16,858 bases of DNA from Candidatus Nomurabacteria bacterium (GCA_023267115.1 JAHFNV010000008.1:1-16858), one strand, 5' to 3'. Positions 1 through 5,669 are shown, numbered from the stretch's first letter. The notes: generated by a model not told the origin, from the letters alone. Translations and numbers: made by a program.

Positions 1-78
1 AGGAAGACCCAGCAGCGTTTAGTTGCCCGATGTTTTATAGCCAAAAAGTATATTCTGTGCTAAATTTAGCATATTGTC

Positions 79-525
79 ATGAGAAATTTAGTTTTTAAAT
101 TAGAGGAAAAAATTACCAATTTTTTAAGCCATCGCCCGAAACTTTATGCATTGATAGTGGGTGTCGGTGTCGTCTTGTTTTGGCGGGGGGTCTGGCACAG
201 CGCCGACCAGTTGCACAGTTATTTTAGCTATCAGGCGGATCCGCTTACCATAGATGCTTTTGCTTCGCCTTGGTGGGACGGGCCATTGTCGCTCCTAATT
301 GGCTGTGTTCTTTTATATTTTACCGGCGCTTTTATTTCCAGCTTTATCGGGAATGAATTGATTCTCTCTGGCTTGCGCGGCGAAAAGAGACTGACCGAGA
401 AAACGGAGGGCGAGGTAAAAAATGAAGTGCGGGCGATTTCCGATATTAAAGACGAGCTTAAAAATATTACTCAAACTCTGGAGCAGTTAGAAAAAAAGGT
501 GCTGGAACATCACACGGCTAAGTAA
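79..525 (+). CDS. Small membrane protein with C-terminal coiled coil, unknown function
   Basis: 148 residues. I do not recognise a named family. Two hydrophobic segments are visible (about residues 20-38 and 68-92), separated by an aromatic, polar loop. A charged Lys/Glu-rich stretch follows (about 100-142) with heptad-like spacing, which suggests a coiled coil. This points to a protein with two membrane passes and a soluble helical tail; the topology is inferred. The ATG at 79 was chosen because it is the first in frame and lies just after a possible extended -10 (TGC TAAATT, 58-66), itself inside the 14-bp palindrome 58-71. The gene ends 56 bases before the AbiE pair and probably forms its own unit. 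There is no sign of truncation. Confidence 0.6.
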   Translation: MRNLVFKLEEKITNFLSHRPKLYALIVGVGVVLFWRGVWHSADQLHSYFSYQADPLTIDAFASPWWDGPLSLLIGCVLLYFTGAFISSFIGNELILSGLRGEKRLTEKTEGEVKNEVRAISDIKDELKNITQTLEQLEKKVLEHHTAK

Positions 526-527
526 GG

Positions 528-536
528 TTATCCACA
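528..536 (+). other. Isolated perfect DnaA-box-like 9-mer (TTATCCACA)
   Basis: The sequence matches the bacterial DnaA box consensus TTATnCACA exactly, just after the stop of the 79-525 gene. No cluster of further boxes and no long AT-rich unwinding stretch is seen here, and no dnaA or dnaN is nearby. It may be a chance match or a titration/regulatory site; I do not claim an origin. Confidence 0.3.
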
Positions 537-566
537 GGTAAAAGATTTGCTTGTTTTTCAATGGTT

Positions 567-575
567 TGGTATATA
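567..575 (+). promoter_or_regulatory. Extended -10 of the AbiE operon
   Basis: TG-G-TATATA ends 6 bases before the ATG at 582. The spacing equals that of several other genes in the window, so the mRNA would start at or next to the start codon. No clear -35 is seen. Confidence 0.45.
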
Positions 576-581
576 TATAAT

Positions 582-1178
582 ATGGCTAAATTAGTGAATT
601 GGTATAATTTCGACCAAAAAATAAAAGGGAAACTGCCTTTCTTTTCTACTATTGACGTGCAAAGGACTTTTGGTGTTTCAAAAATTGCGGCTACTTTTCT
701 TTTATACCGCTATAACAAAAGCGGTTTTATCGCGCGAATAAAGCGGGGGATGTATGCGTTTCCTGACGCTTTGCCCCCGGAACTTTTGCTGGCTAATAAA
801 ATGTATGAACCGTCATATATATCTTTAGAGTTTGCCTTGTCGTATCATCAAGTAATTCCGGAAACAGTCTATGAGATTACATCTGTGACCACCAAAGCCA
901 CCCGCCGATTTGAAACAATGGGAAAAGTTTTTTCATACCGAAAAATAAAACGCGACGCCTTTACTGGTTATACTGTGGAGAAACAAGGGAGATTTAGTTT
1001 TCGCATTGCTGACGCGGAAAAAGCTCTGGTTGACGCCAATTACCTTAGATTACTTTCAAATAAGAAACCGATTTCCCGTTTTAATAAAGAAAGAATAAAT
1101 GTTGCCAAAGCTCTGCGCTACGCCAATATTTTTAAAAGTCAAAAACTTATCAGTATAATGAAAACAACTCTCAAATGA
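582..1178 (+). CDS. AbiEi-type antitoxin, winged-helix (type IV toxin-antitoxin)
   Basis: 198 residues from ATG 582. An in-frame ATG at 561 would add seven residues but overlaps the promoter, so 582 is preferred. The N-terminal 20-60 region reads as a winged helix (FSTIDVQRTFGVSK..., then a wing with IARIKRGMYAFPD). This matches the architecture of AbiEi antitoxin/transcriptional regulators, where the N-terminal domain binds operator DNA and the C-terminal domain neutralises toxicity. The YEPSYISLEFALSYHQVIPE stretch is typical of this family. It overlaps the toxin gene by the ATGA arrangement (1175-1178), which implies translational coupling. In known AbiE systems the antitoxin represses the operon and does not bind the toxin directly. 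Family assignment is from motif memory. Confidence 0.8.
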   Translation: MAKLVNWYNFDQKIKGKLPFFSTIDVQRTFGVSKIAATFLLYRYNKSGFIARIKRGMYAFPDALPPELLLANKMYEPSYISLEFALSYHQVIPETVYEITSVTTKATRRFETMGKVFSYRKIKRDAFTGYTVEKQGRFSFRIADAEKALVDANYLRLLSNKKPISRFNKERINVAKALRYANIFKSQKLISIMKTTLK

Positions 1179-1930
1179 TTTCGGTTGAAAATTTTGAAAA
1201 ATTAAGCAGACAATATCAAATGGCGATATTCCCAAACATTGTTCGGGAGTACTTCCAACATATTTTTCTTGCAGAATTATATAAATTGCCCGAAGCCGGA
1301 GCCTTGCTTTTTAAGGGTGGCACCGCCCTTCGCATCATTTATGGAAGCCCAAGGTTTTCAGAAGATTTAGACTTTTCACTTTTAGGGGTTTCGTCTGATG
1401 ACCTAAAACTTTTTGTAGAAAATATTTTTGTGAAAGTTCTGGTTGAAATTGAACGTAGTGGCATAAAAACTGAAATTGGAAAAAGCTCTCAAGTAACCAG
1501 CGGGGGATATTTTGGCATTGCCACTTTTCACATACTTCACTATCCGCCCGTTGACATGGAAATCAATATTTCTTCACGAGAAACAGCGCCTATGAACGGG
1601 GAAATTGACAGTGTCGTTAATGATTTTACGCCCACTTACACTATTATCCATTTGCCGCAAAAAGATATTGTTGAAGAAAAAATTTTTGGCGCGCTCATGA
1701 AACGGAAAAAACCGCGCGATTTTTATGACCTGTATTTTATGATGCGCAAAGGAATGCTGTCTATTGAACAAAAAAGCAAACTTTCTAAAATAAAAAACGA
1801 GATTATTAATGACGGCAAGCAAATTGATTTTAGCGGCGAACTGGGAGCATTTTTACCGGCTGACCAGCAATCAATTATTCGCGATTTTATGAGAGCGCTG
1901 GAGAGCGAAATTAACAGACAAATTGCTTAG
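1175..1930 (+). CDS. AbiEii-type nucleotidyltransferase toxin
   Basis: 251 residues. The nucleotidyltransferase motif is complete: KGGTALR at 47-53, then SEDLDF with the paired acidic residues D64 and D66. The second conserved block, EEKIFGALMKRKKPRDFYDL (167-186), carries K169, R181, D182 and D185, expected in AbiEii/DUF1814 enzymes. Known AbiEii/MenT proteins transfer nucleotides, and some block tRNA acceptor ends, causing reversible growth arrest that can serve phage defence. All catalytic residues appear present, so the toxin is probably intact. It is the second gene of the operon, started by ATGA overlap. Directly downstream is the terminator of the convergent hairpin-chain gene. Confidence 0.85.
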   Translation: MISVENFEKLSRQYQMAIFPNIVREYFQHIFLAELYKLPEAGALLFKGGTALRIIYGSPRFSEDLDFSLLGVSSDDLKLFVENIFVKVLVEIERSGIKTEIGKSSQVTSGGYFGIATFHILHYPPVDMEINISSRETAPMNGEIDSVVNDFTPTYTIIHLPQKDIVEEKIFGALMKRKKPRDFYDLYFMMRKGMLSIEQKSKLSKIKNEIINDGKQIDFSGELGAFLPADQQSIIRDFMRALESEINRQIA

Positions 1931-1978
1931 AAAATAAAAAAAGGGACACTCTCGACGACACGCGCGCGAGAATGTCCC
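1931..1978 (-). terminator. Intrinsic terminator of the minus-strand hairpin-chain gene
   Basis: The arms at 1943-1954 and 1967-1978 pair with one mismatch around a 12-base loop. Read on the minus strand the stem is followed by a T-rich run (complement of 1931-1942). It lies just past the stop of the 1988-2410 gene and may also slow plus-strand transcription from the AbiE operon. Confidence 0.7.
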
Positions 1979-1987
1979 TGATGTCCC

Positions 1988-2410
1988 CTAGAAACCACAG
2001 CTCTGCGGTTTCATAGTCGGGACAAAGATGATTTGAAACCGAACTTCCCTCGTGGGAGGTTCGGTTTCAAATGGGAGGACACAGTTTCCGCCTAGATCGC
2101 GGAAACCTTCCCCCCTGAGTACTTTCGCTGGTGGTTCGCCTGCTGCGAACCACCAGCGGTTTCCCGCCGGAACGATGAAAAAAACTGGTTCATCGTTCCG
2201 GACCACCACCAGACTGGTGGTGGGTTTGATTTTCTTCTGGAGAGCATCCAGCTCCCCAGCTCGCCGATCCAGGTCGGCGAGCGTTTCTTCCAACGACGGC
2301 TCCGCCGTCGTTGCCCGGACACTCCGGTCCGGAATTTTTTTTGCCGCCCAAATTAGGGCGGCAATCAGGAGGGCTAATAGCATTAGCCCTCCTGAATTTC
2401 TCTTAAGCAT
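1988..2410 (-). CDS. Membrane-anchored protein encoded by a chain of inverted repeats
   Basis: 140 residues from the ATG at 2410, preceded on the minus strand by GGAGGAG with 7-base spacing, the only strong Shine-Dalgarno I see in the window; an upstream in-frame ATG at 2440 lies in the promoter and is rejected. Residues about 8-24 (GLMLLALLIAALIWAAK) form one membrane anchor or uncleaved signal; an Asp/Glu/Leu-rich helix follows (about 38-60), then a beta-rich tail containing LVVVRNDEPVFFIVP. I know no family. The gene has its own consensus promoter (2431-2459) and terminator (1931-1978). Its DNA is much richer in G+C than its neighbours and is built of successive hairpins (see repeat entry). 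The opposite-strand frame is judged a shadow because it lacks these signals. It could be a horizontally acquired or element-borne gene. Confidence 0.65.
   Translation of the reverse strand: MLKRNSGGLMLLALLIAALIWAAKKIPDRSVRATTAEPSLEETLADLDRRAGELDALQKKIKPTTSLVVVRNDEPVFFIVPAGNRWWFAAGEPPAKVLRGEGFRDLGGNCVLPFETEPPTREVRFQIIFVPTMKPQSCGF
1991..2395. repeat. Chain of 12 consecutive short inverted repeats
   Basis: Arms, with loop between: 1991-2000/2003-2012 (one mismatch); 2031-2049/2054-2072 (19 bp, one G-T); 2084-2091/2099-2106; 2126-2139/2145-2158 (14 bp perfect); 2167-2179/2189-2201 (13 bp); 2203-2212/2214-2223 (10 bp); 2237-2241/2247-2251; 2259-2267/2274-2282 (9 bp); 2291-2300/2304-2313 (10 bp); 2315-2320/2327-2332; 2341-2349/2356-2364 (9 bp); 2365-2378/2382-2395 (14 bp). 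The palindromes have different sequences, so this is not one repeat family copied many times. Together with the terminator hairpin they cover most of the gene. Confidence 0.9.
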
Positions 2411-2430
2411 TTTTTTCTCCTCCGCTAAAA

Positions 2431-2459
2431 ACGATAGCACACTATATACAACCTGTCAA
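2431..2459 (-). promoter_or_regulatory. Consensus promoter of the hairpin-chain gene
   Basis: On the minus strand a perfect TTGACA (complement of 2454-2459) is followed by 17 bases and TATCGT (complement of 2431-2436), the latter preceded by TGC as an extended -10. The start codon is about 20 bases downstream with a Shine-Dalgarno site, so this unit has a normal short leader, unlike most genes here. Confidence 0.75.
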
Positions 2460-2469
2460 ATTTTTACAC

Positions 2470-2498
2470 TTGCTTTTTTGATAGTTTTGTATTAAGAT
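2470..2498 (+). promoter_or_regulatory. Promoter of the putative structured RNA
   Basis: TTGCTT (2470-2475), 17 bases, TAAGAT (2493-2498). Predicted transcription start near 2505, immediately before the first base-paired arm at 2506. It is divergent from the 2431-2459 promoter, with only 10 bases between them. Confidence 0.5.
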
Positions 2499-2504
2499 AA
2501 ATCC

Positions 2505-2637
2505 CGAAGAGCTCTCCTTCCGGGGCCCCGCAGGGAGGCCCGTGGCCATCAAAGGCACCACCAGAGCTCTTCAATGGCCCTGTGATGGTGGTGCCATCCC
2601 TGCAACCCTCGTGCCTGATGACACGAGGGATTTTTGT
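2505..2637 (+). ncRNA. Putative structured small RNA with possible pseudoknot
   Basis: No credible reading frame fills this promoter-to-terminator stretch. Several exact complementary arms are present: 2506-2515 with 2563-2572 (10 bp), 2554-2562 with 2587-2595 (9 bp), 2530-2536 with 2597-2603 (7 bp), and GGCC/GGCC at 2537-2547. The 2506 and 2554 helices interleave, so they form either a pseudoknot with directly abutting helices or two mutually exclusive folds. The stretch ends in an intrinsic terminator. I looked for the SRP RNA tetraloop region (GGAAGGAAGCA-like) and tmRNA/RNase P signatures and do not see them. A 6S-like or novel regulatory RNA is possible. Gene class is inferred; the pairing is seen directly. 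Confidence 0.5.
2606..2637 (+). terminator. Intrinsic terminator of the putative RNA
   Basis: CCCTCGTG (2606-2613) pairs perfectly with CACGAGGG (2622-2629) around an 8-base loop, followed by a TTTTTGTT tract from 2631. It is oriented for plus-strand transcription and isolates the downstream 2689 gene. Confidence 0.8.
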
Positions 2638-2673
2638 TCCCCAAAACAAGAACTAGCCCCTTGTTTATTTAAC

Positions 2674-2682
2674 TGATACAAT
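2674..2682 (+). promoter_or_regulatory. Extended -10 for the 2689-3319 unit
   Basis: TGA-TACAAT ends 6 bases before the ATG at 2689, predicting a leaderless mRNA. Confidence 0.55.
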
Positions 2683-2688
2683 AGACTT

Positions 2689-2901
2689 ATGCTTCGTTTT
2701 ATGAATAAAAATCCAAAAATTAAAAAAACCATTGGCATTGTTTTAGTGCTGATAGGATTTATCGCTCTTATTACTCCTTTCACTCCCGGCTGGTGGCTGA
2801 TTTTTCTGGGGTTGGAATTTTTAGGATTTCGCTTTTTGTTGTGGGAAAAAATAAAAACACGATACTTGCATAATAAATCTGATGAAAAAAAGCAAGAATA
2901 A
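2689..2901 (+). CDS. Small PGPGW-type transmembrane protein
   Basis: 70 residues: a basic N-terminus (MLRFMNKNPKIKK), a hydrophobic helix (about 14-29), the signature TPFTPGWW (29-36), a second hydrophobic helix (about 36-51) and a Lys/Glu-rich tail. The Pro-Gly-Trp turn between two membrane segments matches the PGPGW family of small inner-membrane proteins, whose function is not established. The start is the ATG 6 bases after an extended -10. The gene overlaps the next by 20 bases, so both are likely co-transcribed and translationally coupled. Confidence 0.75.
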   Translation: MLRFMNKNPKIKKTIGIVLVLIGFIALITPFTPGWWLIFLGLEFLGFRFLLWEKIKTRYLHNKSDEKKQE

Positions 2902-3319
2902 ATTAGTGATGGTCAGCGGGGGATTTGATCCGATTCATATTGGGCACATTCGTTTATTCCAAGAGGCCAAAAAGTTGGGGGACGGATTAGTGGTGCTTTT
3001 GAACAATGACCATTGGTTAAGAAAGAAAAAAGGGAAAGAATTTATGCCGGGCAAAGAACGGAAAGAAATTATAGAGGCGATAGAGTGGGTAGACGAAGTA
3101 ATTCTGTCCGGTCATGCAAAAAATACCAAAGATATGAGTGTCTGCCGAGAGTTGCTCAAAATCAGGCCGCATATTTTTGCCAACGGCGGGGACCGATTTG
3201 CCGAGAACATTCCCGAGTTTAAATTATGCAATGATTTAGGCATAAAAATGGTTTTTAATGTCGGCGGAGGCAAAATCCGAAGCTCCTCGGGTTTGCTTAA
3301 AAAATACAAGGCTCTGTAA
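2882..3319 (+). CDS. Cytidylyltransferase-like nucleotidyltransferase (HIGH superfamily)
   Basis: 145 residues. The N-terminus has the nucleotide-binding signature SGGFDPIHIGH with HIGH at 19-22, then a KEFMPGKERKEII block, and near the C-terminus RSSSGLL (133-139), equivalent to the ISSTxI-like phosphate-binding motif. Relatives are glycerol-3-phosphate cytidylyltransferase, the RfaE/HldE adenylyltransferase domain and phosphopantetheine adenylyltransferase. The length fits a stand-alone enzyme. It would activate a phosphorylated substrate with CTP or ATP; the substrate cannot be read from the sequence, though an envelope or sugar precursor is plausible. The start at 2882 overlaps the upstream gene by 20 bases; the next ATG (2909) would leave only one residue before the SGGFDP motif. 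Confidence 0.8.
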   Translation: MKKSKNKLVMVSGGFDPIHIGHIRLFQEAKKLGDGLVVLLNNDHWLRKKKGKEFMPGKERKEIIEAIEWVDEVILSGHAKNTKDMSVCRELLKIRPHIFANGGDRFAENIPEFKLCNDLGIKMVFNVGGGKIRSSSGLLKKYKAL

Positions 3320-3337
3320 GTTACTAAACTCTTTCTT

Positions 3338-3429
3338 GGCGCACTTTTTAAACCGTCGCGTAAAAATCTGCTGATTTTTCGCTCATTCTCGGCTCGTCAG
3401 CCTGCGAAAGTCGCTTTAAAAAGTGCGCC
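3338..3429. repeat. Intergenic 92-bp element bounded by 15-bp perfect inverted repeats
   Basis: The arm at 3338-3352 (GGCGCACTTTTTAAA) is the exact reverse complement of 3415-3429. The interior holds two smaller hairpins: 3362-3368/3373-3379 (7 bp, loop TGCT) and 3404-3407/3411-3414. No gene is visible in 3320-3472. It could be a long-range terminator, a small MITE-like insertion, or a structured RNA. The right end lies about 30 bases before the cupin promoter. Confidence 0.7.
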
Positions 3430-3457
3430 TGCGACGAGTTTCACAATTTAATATTTG

Positions 3458-3466
3458 TGTTACAAT
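3458..3466 (+). promoter_or_regulatory. Extended -10 of the cupin-GH130 operon
   Basis: TGT-TACAAT ends 6 bases before the ATG at 3473, again predicting a leaderless transcript; no convincing -35. Confidence 0.6.
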
Positions 3467-3472
3467 TATAAA

Positions 3473-3823
3473 ATGGCAGAAATTAAAGCTTTTACCATAG
3501 AGCGGCCGTGGGGCAGTTTTCGGCAGTTCACTCAAAATATTTCGTGCACCGTAAAAATTCACACGGTCCAGCCGGGAGAAGAATCCAGTTTGCAAACGCA
3601 CGCTAAACGTTCGGAGTTTTTGCGCGTCCTTAGCGGTGGCGGCATTTTACGCATAGGAGAAATTGAATACAAGGTGGTGGAAGGCGATGAGTATAATATT
3701 CCCGTCGGCGCAAAACATCGCTGGATTGCCGGATCGGCTGGGATGGTGGCGCTGGAAATTTCTACCGGAGATTTTGACGAAAAGGACATCATTCGTTATG
3801 AAGATAAATATGGCCGAGTCTAA
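3473..3823 (+). CDS. Cupin, phosphomannose isomerase type II-like
   Basis: 116 residues, one cupin barrel. ERPWGSF at the start, SLQTHAKRSEFLRVLSGGG (about residues 37-55) with the metal-binding Gln/His/Glu set, IPVGAKHRWIAG with the last His, and the C-terminal EDKYGRV signature match the isomerase domain found alone or fused to mannose-1-phosphate guanylyltransferase (ManC/AlgA). The family interconverts mannose 6-phosphate and fructose 6-phosphate. An in-frame ATG at 3455 is rejected because it lies upstream of the -10. The gene overlaps the GH130 gene by 14 bases, so the two are very likely an operon. This supports a mannose-phosphate role, but small cupins are promiscuous and the exact reaction is inferred. 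Confidence 0.75.
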   Translation: MAEIKAFTIERPWGSFRQFTQNISCTVKIHTVQPGEESSLQTHAKRSEFLRVLSGGGILRIGEIEYKVVEGDEYNIPVGAKHRWIAGSAGMVALEISTGDFDEKDIIRYEDKYGRV

Positions 3824-4970
3824 AATCAAAAAGAAAAAGCTAGAAAAAAAAATTCTTAAAGTAAAAAAGAAGAAAATTAAAGTTGTTTCAGGAAAAAAGA
3901 AAGTTCTAAGAAAGAAAAGAATAATAGGACTGAAACGAGCTTTGGATAACCCCATCCTTGAACCTGGGGCTAATGCTTGGGAGTCGGAAGCTGTTTTGAA
4001 TCCGGCCGCTGTAATGTCCGGCGGGCGAGTGCATCTTTTTTACCGAGCGCTTGGGCCTGACGGAGTATCCAGAATAGGCTACGCTTCCAGCCAAGACGGA
4101 ACAAATTTTGACACCAGACTGTCTTATCCGGTTTATGTGGCCCAAAGCTTTGAAGAAGCTCAAAAACACTGGCCCTTCACTTCTCCCGCCAGGCTCGCTT
4201 ATGATCCCTATCTTTACACTTCCGGCGGAGGGTGGGGTGGCTGTGAAGACCCGAGAGCAGTGATTATTGAAGGCTCTGTGTATATGACCTTCAATATGTT
4301 TAATGGTTGGAATTCTATGCGGGTGGCGGTAACCTCTATTCAAGAAGAAGATTTAATAAATAAAAAATGGCTTTGGCAAAATTTTTCTTACCTTTCACGG
4401 CCTGGCGACAGGCAAAAAAATTGGGTTTTGTTTCCGGAAAAAATAAATGGCAAGTTTGCCCTCTTTCATAATTTAGACAAAGGAGATCCAAAAAGAGTGC
4501 ACATCGCCTATCTTAATAAACTGGATATGTCAGAGACGCCTTCTCAAGCAGACGCGCCGGATGTGCAGCTTTTGCCGGATCACGAAGTAGCTTGGCATTA
4601 CCGGACCCGCAGCGCCGCCGCTCCACCCATAAAAACCAAAGATGGCTGGCTACTTTTATATCATGCGATGGATAAAAGCGAACCTTGGCGCTATAAAGTG
4701 GGCGCTCTTCTGCTTGACTTAAAGGATCCACGGAAAGTTCTTTACCGCTCACCGCATCCAATTTTGGAACCCGACCAGTGGTATGAAAATGATTATAAAC
4801 CGGGAATAGTGTATGCCAGCGGAGCAGTAGTGCTAAATGGTATGCTTTTTGTTTACTATGGCGGCGGAGACAAACACATTGCCGTGGCTTCAATCCTGCT
4901 CCAAGATTTGCTCGAGGATTTGAAGAAAAATAAAGTGGTAAAATTAAAAAAGCAAATTGCTAAAATCTAA
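3810..4970 (+). CDS. GH130 beta-mannoside phosphorylase with Lys-rich N-terminus
   Basis: 386 residues from ATG 3810; an ATG at 3798 is an alternative. Residues about 43-370 are a five-bladed GH130 propeller: NPILEPGANAWESEAVLNPAA near the start, GGCEDPRAV with the likely catalytic Asp147, SAAAPPIKTKDGWLLLYH, and SGAVVLNGMLFVYYGGGDK near the end. GH130 enzymes use inorganic phosphate to split beta-mannosides, giving alpha-mannose 1-phosphate. Which linkage (beta-1,4 or beta-1,2, or Man-GlcNAc) cannot be told. The first 40 residues are unusual: about half lysine (KIKKKKLEKK, KVKKKKIKVV), with no hydrophobic core and so no classical signal peptide. The tail might bind nucleic acid, anionic polymers or a membrane. 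The gene overlaps the cupin gene. Confidence 0.85.
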   Translation: MAESKIKKKKLEKKILKVKKKKIKVVSGKKKVLRKKRIIGLKRALDNPILEPGANAWESEAVLNPAAVMSGGRVHLFYRALGPDGVSRIGYASSQDGTNFDTRLSYPVYVAQSFEEAQKHWPFTSPARLAYDPYLYTSGGGWGGCEDPRAVIIEGSVYMTFNMFNGWNSMRVAVTSIQEEDLINKKWLWQNFSYLSRPGDRQKNWVLFPEKINGKFALFHNLDKGDPKRVHIAYLNKLDMSETPSQADAPDVQLLPDHEVAWHYRTRSAAAPPIKTKDGWLLLYHAMDKSEPWRYKVGALLLDLKDPRKVLYRSPHPILEPDQWYENDYKPGIVYASGAVVLNGMLFVYYGGGDKHIAVASILLQDLLEDLKKNKVVKLKKQIAKI

Positions 4971-4988
4971 AATTTAGGTGCTTGTTGT

Positions 4989-5035
4989 TTATTCTTACTA
5001 TTTACTAACGATCGTCAAATATGGTAAGATTAAAT
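4989..5035. promoter_or_regulatory. Operator-like palindrome, copy 1 (upstream of the PaaX-like gene)
   Basis: Arms TCTTACTAT (4993-5001) and ATGGTAAGA (5021-5029) flank a perfectly palindromic core ACGATCGT (5008-5015). The right arm contains TGG-TAAGAT (5022-5030), an extended -10, so a protein bound here would block the promoter of the regulator gene starting at 5063. It is almost identical to copy 2 at 5624-5669. Confidence 0.7.
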
Positions 5036-5062
5036 AAAATTAAGTAAAGCGAGATTTATTAA

Positions 5063-5602
5063 ATGAATAAAAATGAATCATCAATTAATACCATAAGCAA
5101 AATGATTCTCTCGAAAGTTGGTGAAATCGGTTATATAACCGTTGATGCCTTTTTTCCCAAGAAATATCCACAAGCTAGACTTTGGCGGGAAATTTTGGGT
5201 TTGGACAGGAATTATAAATTTTCCAAAGACAAGTTTTCTAGTATTTTATCTAAACTCAAAAGCGAAGGTTTGGTAAAAAGAATAGGGTCAAAGAAAAAAT
5301 CAAAGTGGGGAGTTACAAGTAAGGGAGAGTTTGTTTTGAAAAAATTTAAAAATGATAAATTAAAACCGACGCCGGATGGCCAACCGAGAATAGTTGTTTT
5401 TGACATTCCGGAAAAAGAAAAACACAAAAGGGTGTGGATTAGGTCAGAGTTAGTTGCCTTAGGTTATAAAATGGTTCAAAAAAGTGTCTGGTTAGGAAAA
5501 TGTCCACTGCCTGAAGATTTTATGCTGGAGATTAAACAGAGAAATTTAACTTATTGCGTTCATATTTTTAGTGTCAAAGAAAAGGGAACTATTGAAGCGT
5601 AA
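5063..5602 (+). CDS. PaaX-like regulator (winged helix plus Cas2-fold domain)
   Basis: 179 residues. Residues about 8-95 look like a winged helix (ITVDAFFPKKYP..., then FSSILSKLKSEGLVKRIGSKKKSKWGVTSKGE, an HTH and wing). Residues 108-179 (RIVVFDIPEKEKHKRVWIRSELVALGYKMVQKSVWLG...) match the Cas2-like ferredoxin domain that follows the winged helix in PaaX repressors. Such proteins are often annotated as Cas2, but no CRISPR array or cas gene is present and the HTH argues for a regulator. PaaX family members bind inverted repeats and respond to small ligands. The gene sits between two copies of a palindrome, so autoregulation and control of the downstream double GH130 gene is a natural model. 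A ~26-base leader without a clear Shine-Dalgarno precedes it. Confidence 0.75.
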   Translation: MNKNESSINTISKMILSKVGEIGYITVDAFFPKKYPQARLWREILGLDRNYKFSKDKFSSILSKLKSEGLVKRIGSKKKSKWGVTSKGEFVLKKFKNDKLKPTPDGQPRIVVFDIPEKEKHKRVWIRSELVALGYKMVQKSVWLGKCPLPEDFMLEIKQRNLTYCVHIFSVKEKGTIEA

Positions 5603-5623
5603 TAAAAAGTTTTTTTGTTTTTT

Positions 5624-5669
5624 TTATTCTTACTATTTCTAACGATCGTCAATTATAGTAAGATTAAAT
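5624..5669. promoter_or_regulatory. Operator-like palindrome, copy 2 (upstream of the double GH130 gene)
   Basis: TCTTACTAT (5628-5636), core ACGATCGT (5642-5649) and ATAGTAAGA (5655-5663) give a symmetrical 36-bp site with equal 5-base spacers. Relative to copy 1 it differs by one deleted base and two substitutions. It starts 22 bases after the regulator stop codon and lies 62 bases upstream of the extended -10 at 5732. Confidence 0.75.

Noticed and set aside
528..536. Replication origin suggested by a perfect DnaA box
   Set aside because: Only one box, no cluster, no AT-rich unwinding region, and no dnaA/dnaN; listed as an isolated site only.
2052..2495. Plus-strand protein gene opposite the hairpin-chain gene
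   Set aside because: No ribosome site or membrane/domain signal; Ser/Arg/Pro-rich translation typical of an antisense shadow, whereas the minus strand has promoter, Shine-Dalgarno and terminator.
2505..2637. SRP (4.5S) RNA
   Set aside because: The conserved GGAAGG/AGCA tetraloop helix and flanking bulges are absent.
2500..2650. Riboswitch leader of the 2689 gene
   Set aside because: A terminator and then a separate extended -10 with leaderless start lie before the gene, so the RNA is probably not its leader; a readthrough role is not excluded.
5063..5602. Cas2 and therefore a CRISPR system
   Set aside because: The Cas2-like fold follows an N-terminal winged helix as in PaaX; there is no array, no cas1 and no regularly spaced repeats in the window.
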